64,000 bases of DNA from Parasitella parasitica (Eukaryota > Mucoromycota > Mucoromycetes > Mucorales > Mucoraceae): NCBI GenBank assembly GCA_025201805.1, contig MU619317.1, forward strand, positions 89,258 through 153,257, in the 5' to 3' direction. Shown here in pieces: positions 36,256 to 47,739 of this stretch. Numbering within the stretch: position 1 is the stretch's first letter; each line of letters begins with the position of its first letter. The notes beneath the pieces are model-generated. The model had not been told where the DNA came from and ran no database searches. It saw nothing but the letters and a program-made list of their open reading frames with translations. The position numbers were made by a program, and so were the translations under genes.

Positions 36256-37262
36256 GGCAATGGTTAGCTATGAATTCAACAAATTGCGAAATAGTAAGAA
36301 AAAGTTGAGAGTGGAAAGAAAGAGCAGTTAAAGCCATTTTAAAGTGTCAAGTTATGTAAATAATAGCAGCATTTCGTAGGGGGATCACATTCATCAAAGT
36401 TAATGCATTGACCATGCATGCATATAGCAAGCAATGTATATTATGCGACATTTCCAAAATTTACCAAGTTGAGAGTGGAAGCATTGTTCACTTTTCCAGT
36501 GCCTCTTTGAACTAGCCGTTGTAGTCAAAGTAGATGTTTATTGCTGCAGATTTGACGACTTGTACAGTCTTTACTAGTTTGAGACTCATATAGTAGAATA
36601 TCTAGCTCGGAATGGCCCCAAGAACTGCGTTGCAGTCAGTCATTTCTCAAGTCTAATCATATCGTTTAGTTGAAGGCCAAGCGAAAGAAATCATATCCGA
36701 CAACTGTCTTTATTAAACGCAAAAATATGATATATTTATTGATATAGTCCAATAGGCGGCGGCTTTGTCTGTCCTTTATGGAGGTTAGCATACGTCTTGG
36801 AACGCATGCATAAATCAATGGCTATTTGACGCAAATACATATTTTATCAAAAATACAATGAAGGGTGCTCTATTTTCCTTACTTTAGTGTATAAAAAGCG
36901 TAGTACGGAATCCTCACTCTCCTTTCATGCTACAAGCCTTGGGATAAATCACAGAAATGGTACCAGTTCGTTTAGCACACTGGTTCCTCAATGCCAGGCC
37001 AGTCTATTGGATTATGCAACGGGCTGTTCCAAGAGACAAACACACGGAGATGTAAATAAAAAAAGTCGTATAAAAGTGGTTTCAGAAATGTTGTTCTTTT
37101 TTCTCGCCTCGGTCGTAAAAAGAACAAGACTTTATACACTATGTCGTATATGACCAAAGATCAGCTTGGTAAGATGAATGCTCTCGATTTTTTCTGTTTT
37201 TTTTTCTCTTTTTTTTTCTTTTTTTTTTTGCCCTGTCCAGCTAAACATTAAGTCGTTGTATC
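36256..37262. other. Divergent promoter region (GH9 / LIM protein)
   Basis: One kilobase between divergent starts. Near 37141 an ATG begins a short frame followed by a good donor (GTAAGA) and an acceptor before 37251; spliced, it would hit a stop before the LIM start, so it looks like a leader exon with a small upstream frame. Long T tracts lie at 37198-37230. Confidence 0.45.
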
Positions 37263-38946
37263 ATGGCAGAGAACTATCTCAGCGGACTGCCAGCTAGCAA
37301 CAGCAAGAAGGCAGGCCAAAATGATTACAACACGATTCGCAATGAGCTAGTGTATCCCATGAAGAAGCTATCTGTTCAACAAGTAGAGGAAGAAGAAAGC
37401 AAGCAGCAGCAGCAGGTCGAACAGGAAGCTTACGAGACTATACAGGACAGAATGAAGCGTTTGCGCAATGCAACAGGCACTGTATTGGATTCAACTCACG
37501 CAAGAACGCCTGCGTTTCCAGAGACCCCAAAGCCGACTGCGCCTTTGACAAAACCGGTTTTCAATGCTGAATCTCGGACAGATGCTTTTGAAGCCTCGTT
37601 GACTCCGCCGAGATTGCGTTCCTATAGACCTCCAGTTCAGCCCAAACCGAAACCATCGCCTCCGCTACCTCCTCCATTGCCAACGGCATCGCCTCCACCA
37701 GCTCTTCCCAATAGCCCAAGACCGCCCAAGCCAACCCAGGAAAAGGTAAGCACTCTGAATCCCATATACGCTGGACTCGACTGTCCAAAATGCCACGCCC
37801 CCATCGAAGGCTCCGTAGTATCTGCTCTCGATCAAATATGGCATGCGCACTGCTTTACTTGTTCTGCTTGCCTCAAGCCATTGGAGAACCAGCAGTTTTT
37901 TGAAAAAAACGGCCAGCCCTACTGTAAAAAGGATTACCAAAACCTATTCAGTCTGCATTGCGATTTCTGCCATGAACCTATTGAGCAGGTACAGTAAATG
38001 TCGTGAACGTATTTTAGTTAGGGAAAAAAAAGGGAGGGTAGGGGGAGGGCGATTTGCTAATACTGCAATTCTCACCACTACTATACAGCAAGCCATCAGT
38101 GCACTGGGTAAGCATTATCATGAAGGCCATTTTTGCTGTGTGGCATGCAAAAAGCCGTTTGGAGACCACAGCGCTTTCGTGGTGCATGAGGATAAACCAT
38201 ATTGCCAAGAGGATTATACGAAAATGTGCGGAAAGAAGTGCAGTGGATGTGGGGAGTATATCACTGGCGAATACATCAATGCTCTGACCCAGGAGTGGCA
38301 TAAATCGTGCTTTGTCTGTACGGTAAGTGGGAGAGGGAGGGGGGGGGAGGAAGGGTATTGCCGACATGCATTAAAAGTGTATTCTTATTGTGTTGCGCTA
38401 GGATTGCAAAATGCCTTTTACTGGCGGGTCGTTTTTGGTCCGTGATAATATGCCATATTGCGAGCAGCACTATCACCATCCATTGACAAACAAACCACCT
38501 CCACCTACAGCAGCAGCGGCGCCAGTAAATCAGCAACTACAAAAGGGAGGCTCACTAAAGCCGAAACCAGCCATCGGCAAAAAGCCGGATTTTCCATCTC
38601 AACTGCCTCCAAAGATAGAAGCGCCCAAAAGAACAGAGGTTCTGCCAAACGCAAATACTAGCGCAACCAAACCGTCAGCAAAGGTCTGTCACCGATGCAA
38701 GCAAGTCATAGATGGACCCTCAGCTAGTGCTCTTGGCCATGATTACCATATACACCATTTTCAATGTATAGAATGCAATCGAACGTTGTCATCTCGTGTA
38801 CCAGGTATGTTTATATGTGATATATATGTGATATATATATATATAAAAAAGACATTTTTCATTAACAAACCCAATGAATAGGTATGTGGCAAAGGGATGA
38901 GAATGGCGAGTTAGTCTGTAAAATGTGTGCCTTTAAACAACAATAA
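37263..38946 (+). CDS. Paxillin-like LIM domain protein (four LIM domains)
   Basis: Four exons: 37263-37988, 38089-38322, 38402-38804 and 38882-38946. The first about 165 residues are disordered and Pro-rich ('PPLPPPLPTASPPPALP'), a likely SH3/profilin-binding zone. Four LIM zinc modules follow: 'CPKCHAPIEGSVV...WHAHCFTCSAC', 'CDFCHEPIEQ...YHEGHFCCVACKKPF', 'CSGCGEYITGEYI...WHKSCFVCTDCKMPF' and, after a second Pro/Lys-rich linker, 'CHRCKQVIDGPS...HHFQCIECNRTL' ending 'CKMCAF'. This is the layout of fungal Pxl1/paxillin-like scaffolds, which localise to actin structures, growth tips and septa. AATAAA overlaps the stop codon region at 38942. Its stop is 22 bp from that of the convergent acyl-CoA ligase. 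Confidence 0.9.
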
Positions 38947-38968
38947 AGCCCTTTTTTGCTATATAAGG

Positions 38969-41001
38969 TCAGTCCAAACTAGCATACATGGCATCAATTT
39001 GCTTGGCATAGTATTGCTTTGCTTGGTGGCGTTTAACTTTGAGCGTGGGGGTTAAAAGGCCCTTTTCAACAGTGAATGGACTCGATTCCAAGTAAATCGC
39101 TTTTGGGATTTCAAACCCACAGAGACCATGGCTCTCTTGCGCCATCTGGCGAAGCACAGCGGTTTTGACTCTTTCGTTTTGACAGAGGCTTTCAACATTG
39201 CGTAAATCATTTTCACAAACGATGCTCTTTGCAATGCTGCTCAGCTCAGCAGAGTCAGGAACCACCACAGCTACTAGCGCACTTTGTAGCGGATCACCAT
39301 CAATAAAGATTTGTGTAATCATTGGGTTCTTGACATAGACATTTTCAATCTTTTCAGGTGCAATGTACTCGCCTTGTGCTAGCTTAAAAATGTTCTTCTT
39401 GCGATCAACGACTGCCACGCTCCCCTCTTGATCAATAGTTCCAATGTCGCCCGAATGATACCAGCCGTCTGAATCCAACACTTGGTTTGTCTGTGCCTGG
39501 TCCTTGTAATAGCCTTTGAAAATATTGGGTCCTCGCATGCAAATTTCCCCTTTAGGTGGGTTGCTATCTGTGAAGCAATCCATTTCAGGGACATCTACCA
39601 ATTTGATTTCATTGCAGGTGTACGGGCCTCCAACACTCCCAGCGTTGTTATCTCCCGTGCGCTGAAGACACGAAGCCGCTGTTGTCTCAGTAGCACCATA
39701 GCCTTCGCGGATATCGCAGCAAAGAACAACACGCAAGAATTGGAGTACATCGGGGCTGAGAGGAGCAGCGCCAGAGCCAATGATCCTCACATCGCCGCCG
39801 AGCACTTGCTTCATCTTGTTGAATAACAGACGATCCCAAATAGCGTGAAAACAGCCATCACCATTAGCCAAGTGTCTTAATTTCGATGCTACAGCCATAC
39901 GAGATAACGAACCCGTTATTCCCTCGGCAAAAATGGTAGCTTGCGCTAGTTTACTGTAAATGCGGTTCAGCAGCCTTGGCACAGCAACAAACATGGTAGG
40001 ATGGATTGCTTGACAATCACCCAAGAGATCCTCAATACCACCCGACAGATACGCGAGCTTACCGCCGCTTGCCAATATGGTCAGGTCATAGACACGGCCA
40101 AAGCAATGTGCTAGTGGTAAATAAGAGACACCGACTTCGTTTACATTTGTTTCAAACAGGGTTACCGTTGCGGTCACTGCAGACACAAAATTTGCAAAAG
40201 TCAACATGACGCCCTATATCGCTGTTGGTGACTTGAACGAATGATCGTTGTCTAGTCTAGTCTAGTCTAGTCTAGTCTAGTCTAGTGGTATACTATGTAC
40301 CTTTGGTGTGCCAGTTGTTCCGCTTGTATACATGATGCAGGCTAAATCATCAGGCGAAGGATAGCGATGCTCTTTAGGATATCGAATACCCATTGCCTCC
40401 ACTTGCTCAAAGTCCAACAATGTAACATTCTTTTCATCTGCCCAAGCTTGAATAATCTCACCTTTGGGTACACCATCAGGCAGCTTTTCCAGTGGGTCCA
40501 TGACAACCGTGTCCATCGAAATGATGACAGATAAGCTAGGTATGTTTTCTTTTATTTTTAGCAGCTGCGCCAGATATTTGGAGGAGCAAACGAGGATTTC
40601 CAACTCTGCATGATTGATAATGTATTGCACGGTTTCTGAGCCCAGGGTTTCGTATAGTGCAACGCTGCAGAGTCCCTGTGAAGCACATGCTAAGTCAGTG
40701 ATTGTCCATTCAGGCCTATTGGCAGACCAGATACCAATCTTGGTTGCGTTTTTTGTGTGCGTCTGGATGATGTGCATCAACCCAGACCCAAAATGGTCAA
40801 TGCGGTTTGATACTTGAGTGTATGTCTGCCAAACAACATGATCCCTTTGACCCAGTTCAATATTGTACGGACGTCTACCGAGACATTCTCTATAAGGGGA
40901 CAATCCGAGTCCTCTTGCAAACAAATCATACGTGGTCTTGACCTTTTCTGGCTCAAGTGAGTAAAGGATTTCGGGTATCTCACCATTGCGATAAATAGCT
41001 A

Positions 41002-41032
<31 letters not shown>

Positions 41033-41145
41033 TTAGCATCTGCTACATATAATTATCTGGAATATTGCATAATTCTGTTGCATGTACCTGATGAACCAGG
41101 CTGTGCAGTATTCTCTAATTTTGTGGTCTGTAATTTTATTGACAT
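38969..41145 (-). CDS. FAA: Long-chain fatty-acid-CoA ligase
   Basis: Three exons: 41145-41088, 40998-40301 and 40213-38969 (667 aa). The adenylate-forming signature is complete: P-loop 'YTSGTTGTPKGVMLT' (split by intron 2), 'YLPLAHCFGR', 'GYGATETTA', 'HSGDIGTIDQEG' and 'DRKKNIFKLAQGEYIAPE' (fatty-acyl-CoA synthetase signature region). The enzyme activates long-chain fatty acids to acyl-CoA via acyl-AMP, at ER, peroxisome or lipid-droplet membranes. No obvious C-terminal peroxisome signal is present (ends 'MYASLD'). Intron 1 contains an (AAT)n repeat and intron 2 seven copies of TCTAG, an easy polymorphic marker. All other features are normal. Confidence 0.94.
40251..40285. repeat. (TCTAG)7 pentanucleotide repeat inside an intron
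   Basis: Seven perfect copies lie in the second intron of the acyl-CoA ligase gene. Confidence 0.97.
41003..41032. repeat. (AAT)10 microsatellite inside an intron
   Basis: Ten perfect trinucleotide copies next to the 3' splice site of the first ligase intron. Confidence 0.97.
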
Positions 41146-41477
41146 GATAGAATAAACGCATAAGCAGTTTCCATATAGTGAGGTGATTTTATTCAATAAA
41201 AGAGCACACAGAAATTGGGGATTGTTTCAAAATGATCAAAATGTAAGCTACTCAAACCCCCAATTTCTGGTTATTTTCTACATTCAAGCCTTTCTTTATT
41301 CAACAAGGCTCAAGACTTTTAAACCGTTTTTTTTATTTATTTATTGCGTATATGTACCAATGTTATTTGCAGCACTGCGAGAAAGAGAGAGAGAGAGGGG
41401 GGGGGGGAATAAATCATAAATGTCAGTTTTTTTTCTTTTCTGTAATTGTATATACTAATGGGTGTTTTTTCTGCGGA
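41146..41477. other. Intergenic region
   Basis: Between the start of the acyl-CoA ligase and the stop of TFIIF alpha, both on the minus strand. Contains an AGAGAGAG tract followed by a G run (about 41382-41408). No gene seen. Confidence 0.5.
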
Positions 41478-43643
41478 TTACTGAAACTCAGGCTTCAATT
41501 CAAGATCACCTGAACGGTTCCTTTTAGCTACTCTCCTCAACAAGGTCGTAATGATTTCACGATTGCGATCGTCTTTCTTGATGCGTTTACGGAGGCTCAA
41601 CAAAAACTCTTTGGTTGTCATGACCTTGCCACGCAAAGTATCAACTACCTCTTGCTCTGTGATCAGGTCTTCATCTGATCCGCTAGTCTTTTGATGCTTA
41701 TTGTCTCCGCCACTTGCATCCTCCAGTTTGCGTTTTTTAGAGGGCTCTTTGTGCCCATGTGATGATGAGGGGGACGAAGGTGCTGCTGCAGGTCTTTGTT
41801 GAGACGAGGATCCTTGTCTCAAAGGTGAAGATTTGCCGCTACCATTACCAAGAGGCGATGACGGCCTAGGTGAGGGCGATGAGGAGCCTTCGCGCTCTTT
41901 CTTTTTCATATACAAGGAAGGAGATCCAGGGCGACCAATGGGTTTAGACATGCCTTCTTTTTTGATTTTAGCGGTGTGCGCTTTCTTGGGCATCATGGGC
42001 TTGGATGCTGCTGTTGCTTTCTTTTTAGGTGGTATAGGTGTCTTCTTTTCTCTCTCTTTTTCCTTTTCCTTGTCGTTGTCAGAATTTTGATCGTTGTCAT
42101 CGTTATCAGAATCCAGTTCTTCGGCACTGGATGCATAAGGGTCGCCCTCTTCTTCATCACTCTCGTAAGCTCGGTTCTTTTCCAAATCTCTGACCAGTTT
42201 TCGCATTTGCTGTTTGTTATAGATCAACGAGTGAATCAATTGAATCAAAAAATACATGTTTAACCAGCACATACCTTGCCTTCCGACGTTAATTTGCCCA
42301 TATCGTCATAATCGTCATCAGCATCTTGTTGCACTCCACTGATAGAATAATCTTTGATCTCCTTTTTGACACGATCTTTGCTATCTTTAACATCCTCGTC
42401 TTCCACTTCATGTTCTCCGTTTCCTTCATCATCATCTTGAAAGACATCATCGAAATCGAGGTCATCCATATCCGAATCTTGTTTGTTGCCGCTTTCTTCA
42501 TCAGGATCAGGCTTACTATTCCTAATTCGTTAGCAGGGTACCATAATACATCCTATGCTGCAACATACACATTCTCGTCATGGTCGACAAGCTTTAACTT
42601 GGAAGCTCGTGTAGACTCTTCAGCTTCGTTCATTTCGTTTTGACGCTTCAACATTAACCATCTACTGCCTTCACGTTTTTGTTGCTTCTTCAGCTGATGT
42701 CTCGATTTAGTATTTAACCAATACTTGTTTATGCATCTACCGAATTACCTGTTCCTCGGCTTCTTCCAACGATAACGTTTTGAAATTTCGCTTTTGCTGG
42801 AATTTATACCATCTATCAACTGGAATGGCTTTAAATCCGCTATCCTGTAAGAGAAAGAGAAAGAGAGAGAAAGAGAGAAAAGTCAATTGATGTATACAAA
42901 ACCAAAAAGAAAATGAAAAGACTTGCCGTTAAAAAGAAAAACATGTAATCAGAACGTTGACCACCTTCATAGGTACCCGTAAAACTATTTTGGCCGTCAT
43001 AGTCCTCTAGAATCCAAGGTCTTTGTTCCTGTTCCTTCAATTCTCGTGTGTCTTCTTTGGCCAAATAAATCTGCTTTGTTCTCTTTTTAAACAACATTTG
43101 TTTGTTTCTCGTGGCGCCGCCTAACGGAGCAATTAAAGATGTATCTGCACCTGTTTTGGGTCCATGTTGTTGTGTCGATGTTGAAGCGTCACCGCCTAAA
43201 TCTTCAACTTCAGCAGATTTAGCTGCTGGATAAGGGAGCGGTGTTCCTGCCATGATAGCAGCAGCATTGGCGGCAGCAGCTTCTTTTGCAGCAGCTTCTT
43301 TTGCGTTTTTTTCATTCAGGTTTTGGATGTATTGTCTGTATGGCAGGAAATTGGTCTCTTTACGATGCAACTTGACTGGACGAGCAAAGCTGGTAGGCTC
43401 GACATGTTTGCTTCCGCCCTTGAAATCCATGAGATGGTTTTGTCCACGTTTCGCAGCAGAAACAAGCTGATACTCTACAAACGAATCATCCTCTGTCTGC
43501 TGCTGTTGTTGCTGCATTTGTAGCTGATGCTGTTGTAACACGCGCCTTGATCCTACACCAGAGCGCAAAGGCCCTCCTCCACGACGAGGTGCAGCACGGG
43601 TTTTCCCTTTATCAGCACGAGAAGTGTTGTAAATGCTGGACAT
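41478..43643 (-). CDS. TFG1: Transcription initiation factor TFIIF subunit alpha (RAP74/Tfg1)
   Basis: Five exons: 43643-42927, 42844-42749, 42693-42569, 42531-42275 and 42209-41478. The N-terminal dimerisation region has 'RPWILEDYDGQNSFTGTYEG' and 'SDYMFFFLT-DSGFKAIPVD', the join between exons 1 and 2. 'SRWLMLKRQNE' follows. The middle is a long acidic and Ser/Lys/Pro-rich linker. The C-terminal winged helix ends the protein ('ITEQEVVDTLRGKVMTTKEF', 'RNREIITTLLRRVAKRN'); this binds FCP1/TFIIB in other species. TFIIF escorts RNA polymerase II to promoters. Intron 1 has a GC donor (ACG|GCAAGT), confirmed by the conserved protein across the join. The N-terminus is Gln-rich. Confidence 0.92.
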
Positions 43644-44133
43644 TTTGTTGTTAGTTCAGCTGCTTGTAAAGTGGAGAAAAGAAAGAAATGGATTTTGCTT
43701 TTTTCAAGGAAAAGATTGGGTATTAATGGCCTCTACAAATGTGACGTATTAATTGATGCAGAATGAGACAGCCGAGCTTTACATGCAGTACTTGTGTGTC
43801 TACTTTAGATACTGCATTTAAACGAAACGAACCAATGGATCTTGGATAATAAAGACAATGAGAATGATATTTATTTTTTTCAATATAGACATTACGGGTT
43901 GCCGTAACAAAAAAAAAAAAAAGTAATTGCATCAGACTACCGTATAATAAGGCACTGCCCTCATGCTAGGTAATATATGAACGATCATATGTGTGTAGTA
44001 TAACGAGAAACTTGATTAGTAAACCAAAAAAAAAAAAAAAAAATACATATATATAGGGTTTAGAGATAAAAAGAAAAAAGTGTGGAAATTCATGTGGAAA
44101 AACGAATTTACTACAGAGAAACGTGATTAATCG
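43644..44133. other. Intergenic region between TFIIF alpha and L26
   Basis: Promoter of TFIIF alpha and 3' end of L26. Contains A runs at about 43909-43922 and 44024-44041. Confidence 0.5.
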
Positions 44134-44879
44134 CTACTGCAAACAATAGGCCATGCTGTCACATATTTACCTGCTTCATAGCATCCTTCTTACCCTTACG
44201 CTCAAGGATGGCAATACGAGACTTATCCAACTTGAGCTTAGTGACGACAACCTTGGAGGGGGAGATGCCAATGGGAGCAGTGGCGCCATTAACCTTCTCG
44301 CGAGAGACACGGTCAATGTGGATAACCCACTTCTTACGGTAGACTTGGACAATCTTACCCTCACGGCCCTTGTAGGTACCACGAACAACCATAACTTCAT
44401 CGTCTTTGCGGACGGGAATGGAGCGAACGCTGTGCTTCTCACGGAGTTCCTTGGATAAAGGAGCACTCATGATCTTGCGGCGAACATCAGAGGTGGCAGC
44501 AAAGTGAGCCTTTCTGCTCTTTCTACGAGAGGAGCTAACATCTAGAATTACAAGGTGTTAGTTTTTTTTTTTTTTTTTTGGTTATTAGACAAAAGTCAAA
44601 TGCCAATGAAAGAAAGAAATGCTCGGTCGTGGTGATTTCTGTAATGGGTTGCTTTCAAGAGGTGTTGCGTGGTATGTACATCAAGCGGCTGCAGTGGGAA
44701 TTATGCTGGTAAATGTTGTATTATGTATTTTTTGTATGTTGAATAGATTTTTTTTATCGCAAAACACACTCCATCGCTGTTGTCTCTATCCATCTTTCAT
44801 CATCCATCAAGACAAACCGCTAGCCATTTCTTTCATCCATTCGACATGGGGTTTACTTCTTACCAGCAGAGAACTTCAT
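44134..44879 (-). CDS. RPL26: 60S ribosomal protein L26 (uL24)
   Basis: Exon 1 (44879-44864) encodes only 'MKFSA' plus one base; a 322-nt intron follows, then exon 2 (44541-44171): '[20 protein letters not shown]', '[20 protein letters not shown]', the KOW motif '[20 protein letters not shown]', and '[19 protein letters not shown]'. The protein binds 25S rRNA near the exit tunnel. A good donor after '...DAMKQ' (GTAAAT at 44170) and an acceptor at 44137 would leave a last exon that starts with the stop codon TAG (44136-44134); if unspliced, the frame ends four residues later at 44159. A long first intron after a tiny first exon is usual for fungal ribosomal-protein genes. A T-rich run (44560-44578 region) lies in the intron. 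Confidence 0.92.
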
Positions 44880-45143
44880 CTTGTATATGTCGGATGGAGT
44901 GAAAAAGGAGGATCAATAACTGTGCCTTGCTATTAGTCAATCAAATGGTTGTTTCGCCCCACCGAACACTGCTGTCACTTGCAAAGGAGATTCATGTACC
45001 ACATCCCTTTTACTACAATGCTCGAGCCGCAACTGCCCGGACAACCTTGTTTTACCATTACGATATGATCCTCAGATTTGCTGCATTATGGTACCGTAGT
45101 AGGTTCACTGTTTGTAATCAAACAACTAAAATGTGAATATTTG

Positions 45144-45206
<63 letters not shown>

Positions 45207-45817
45207 ACTTGAATGAGCTCAAGCCTCAAATCCGATCGCAAGCACTAATATACTCTTGTCTTTTTCTATACTCCAAGAAGATGAAATACGATACTGCACA
45301 TCGCAGCATGATACACCGTGCGCAATATCCAATACGTGCACAAATGGTGGGAAATCAAACCTCTTGTTTGCATATGATATCTTACTTGTAGGTTTGTCTA
45401 CAACAGCAGCTTATTACCATCATCGCCCCCCCCCCCCACCTCCACTGTTTATGGGTGAAGCAAGCAATCAGCAGACTAAAAAAAAGGCTGTTCAACTCTA
45501 GGAGACCCTGCATTGAGCGGAATGTCCCAATTTGTTGCCGAGACTAATACTAAAAAAAATATTTTTAGAAATAAAAATATTTTATTTCCTTCAATTAAAA
45601 ATGCAAAAAAGTCGAAAACCTTCCTAATTCAGAAGGTAATAACTGAATATTTCCCTACATTTGAGACAGTAAAATTAAATCCTGACTTGCCACGAAATCT
45701 CGTTATTATTAGAGCCCTGAAGTTAGAAATCATGTATAAACCTTCACATTTTCGATTTATTCTATTAAAAAACAATACATATCAACCATTATTTAGCTTG
45801 TTAATAATGTGTGAACT
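44880..45817. other. Intergenic region with giant poly(A) tract
   Basis: Promoter region of L26, then a 62-nt pure A run (45144-45205) and a C-rich patch (45427-45437). The frame at 45513-45887 is AT-driven and lacks protein character. Confidence 0.5.
45144..45205. repeat. Poly(A) tract, 62 nt
   Basis: An uninterrupted run of A on the plus strand. Confidence 0.97.
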
Positions 45818-46141
45818 ATGTCATTCGCTTTTAATGGTCGCAAAAGACGCCTTATTGCTATTAATGATGAAGAAGAACAAATGCTAGATCAGTCGTGAGT
45901 CTTGCGGACAAATCAGCACTTGAACAGCCAATTTACTTTCATGATGCATGCACTCAACAACAATCATAACCAAGAAGTTATGCATGAGTCTCACTACAAT
46001 TCTCTGTTAAATGCTGTGTCTTTTCAGTTACATCAGCAAAATCGACGACTAAAGACAAGACAGCAACGAGACATAATCCAAACATTGAAAACAAGCCAGC
46101 GATTCCTGAAATTGCAGCTACAGCTTGCTTTGGCAGGCTAG
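45818..46141 (+). CDS. Cryptic two-exon small gene, hypothetical protein
   Basis: Exon 1 (45818-45894) reads 'MSFAFNGRKRRLIAINDEEE' and ends at a consensus donor (GTGAGT). An acceptor CAG at 45925-45927 joins in phase to exon 2 (45928-46141): 'FTFMMHALNNNHNQEVMHES', 'NSLLNAVSFQLHQQNRRLKT' and 'LKTSQRFLKLQLQLALAG'. The total is 96 aa, helical, rich in Gln/His/Leu. Without splicing, exon 1 runs into a stop two codons later. The intron would be only 33 nt, shorter than its neighbours, which is the main doubt. No family recognised; a coiled-coil adaptor is a guess. Confidence 0.38.
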
Positions 46142-46267
46142 GGACACGGTAGATTGATAAATTGAGAATCTGGACCAACAAAGGTAAAAACTGGTTGCAA
46201 ACACGACATCCCATCCAAAACTCGAAGGTTTTCTTTTCTTAGCTTTATTGTATGTCTGCCGCCAAAC

Positions 46268-46495
46268 ATGAAGTTCAAAAAAAGACAGCTAGAATGTTAC
46301 GTTGCAGGCTCAACTATCATCAATCCTCCAGCTTCGTTTCTAAAGCCATCCAGTGGGCTTCGAAGCAAAGTCCAGACATCCAAAGAGAAAGCAGTTTACT
46401 GGAGTGCCAATGCTTTCAAGTCAATGTGCCGCGACCAAGTCTCCGCACTTGCAATTGGTCTTACTGGTGTTTTGGTTGCCTTTTGTTTGGAGTAA
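46268..46495 (+). CDS. Possible small single-pass membrane protein
   Basis: A 75-aa frame with a soluble N-terminal half ('INPPASFLKPSSGLRSKVQT') and a C-terminal membrane helix ('VSALAIGLTGVLVAFCLE'). It resembles small mitochondrial inner-membrane subunits in layout. Three overlapping plus frames are open here, so this is a weak call. No family recognised. Confidence 0.25.
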   Translation: MKFKKRQLECYVAGSTIINPPASFLKPSSGLRSKVQTSKEKAVYWSANAFKSMCRDQVSALAIGLTGVLVAFCLE

Positions 46496-46950
46496 CTTTC
46501 CCCTGCTTCGACCCAAACCCCACCACTGCCAAGCGCACACAATTCAACAATTTAGCCCTATCTTTTTTGTACAGAAAACAGATACTGGGCTCGCCTTTCG
46601 ATGGAGGCAATACTTTTTGAAGGTTAGTAAACAAATATAAAACGTGGAGATAATTCAATATTAATCGAGCGCTGCATCTTTGACTTTGACCTTTTAATAC
46701 TATTGGGTAAGTGACATTCCCACTTATAAATTGTTTATAAAAAGTAACCAAAAATCATCTGTTTCTTCTTTCGGAATTTAGCTTGATATACCGTTAAAGT
46801 ATAAGCATGTGTGTGTTTGTACCTAACTCGGTATAGTAAAAATCCAAGTTGACATTTTCTGTGCTCGACTTTAAAGTTTATATTTATACACATCTGTTGG
46901 TGGGGGGGGGGTTTTTATTGCATGCTACATGGGGCAGAGCTACAACAATG

Positions 46951-47739
46951 CTACTTTATACGTGCTACAAAAACTAGTCCATCAAATGTGCAACTAAGCA
47001 CCGCCTCTATCGCCACCAATTCGCCATTGTCTTGCCGTTTCCAGTTGAACCTTACTCGATTGATCAGGTTATTTGATTTTGCCAATTCTATAAATTTCTC
47101 AACATTTGATTTATCTTTGCTGTCCACATAATCAAGCAGCGATTCACCTATCAGGTCCATCTGGCTTGATCCCACCAAGTCCTCGCACATTTGGGTAGCA
47201 AATACAATAACAGACAGGTTTGTGTATCGATTTAGAAACAGGCTGAAGCGAGGCTCTCGTTTCGCAATCACGTTTTTGTTGGCATCCCATGGATTCGTTT
47301 CTGTCAGCAACTTTTTCATGGCCTCCTGGGACGTATTCCAGGCACCTGCTAATTGAACGGATCCGTCTGACTGGATAATAAACACATCGTCTGCTGAACT
47401 GATTCGGATTTTATGTTTGATACAATCACTGCTGGTAACTGCAAAGTTGGCGCAAATCAAGACATCGTAACAGTAGTGAATCACAACATCACACATAACA
47501 TAGTGTCCGTCCTTGTGTCTATTTTGATATGTACATAGACATGACATCCGCTCGTTCTTGACGTTTCCTTGGTGGACGACGGTGAGTGCCTGTCTCTCGT
47601 CTGGATGCGTCAGGCAGTATCCTCCTTTGCCAATCAGCTCTTCTGGAAGATATCCCAATATATCTGTGACACTCTCTGATACAAACAAAAACTTTGCCTC
47701 TGCTGTGTTGTCATAGATTACAATAAAGTTGATTTCCAT
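46951..47739 (-). CDS. PAS-domain protein (two PAS domains)
   Basis: A single exon of 262 aa. The first PAS domain covers about residues 1-110 ('FLFVSESVTDILGYLPEELI', 'CLTHPDERQALTVVH', 'RHKDGHYVMCDVVI'), the second about 150-255 ('RYTNLSVIVFATQMCEDLVG', 'LLDYVDSKDKSNVEKFI'). PAS domains sense small molecules, light or redox and mediate pairing. The Cys of flavin-binding LOV domains (GRNCRFLQ) is absent, so a blue-light receptor is unlikely. No GATA finger, kinase or other output domain is attached. Similar stand-alone PAS proteins occur in Mucoromycota; a partner-binding signalling role is inferred. Confidence 0.8.
   Translation of the reverse strand: MEINFIVIYDNTAEAKFLFVSESVTDILGYLPEELIGKGGYCLTHPDERQALTVVHQGNVKNERMSCLCTYQNRHKDGHYVMCDVVIHYCYDVLICANFAVTSSDCIKHKIRISSADDVFIIQSDGSVQLAGAWNTSQEAMKKLLTETNPWDANKNVIAKREPRFSLFLNRYTNLSVIVFATQMCEDLVGSSQMDLIGESLLDYVDSKDKSNVEKFIELAKSNNLINRVRFNWKRQDNGELVAIEAVLSCTFDGLVFVARIK

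Noticed and set aside
45513-45887. A 124-codon plus frame
   Set aside because: AT-rich composition, Ile/Lys/Leu-dominated; its end overlaps the better-supported small gene at 45818 in another frame.
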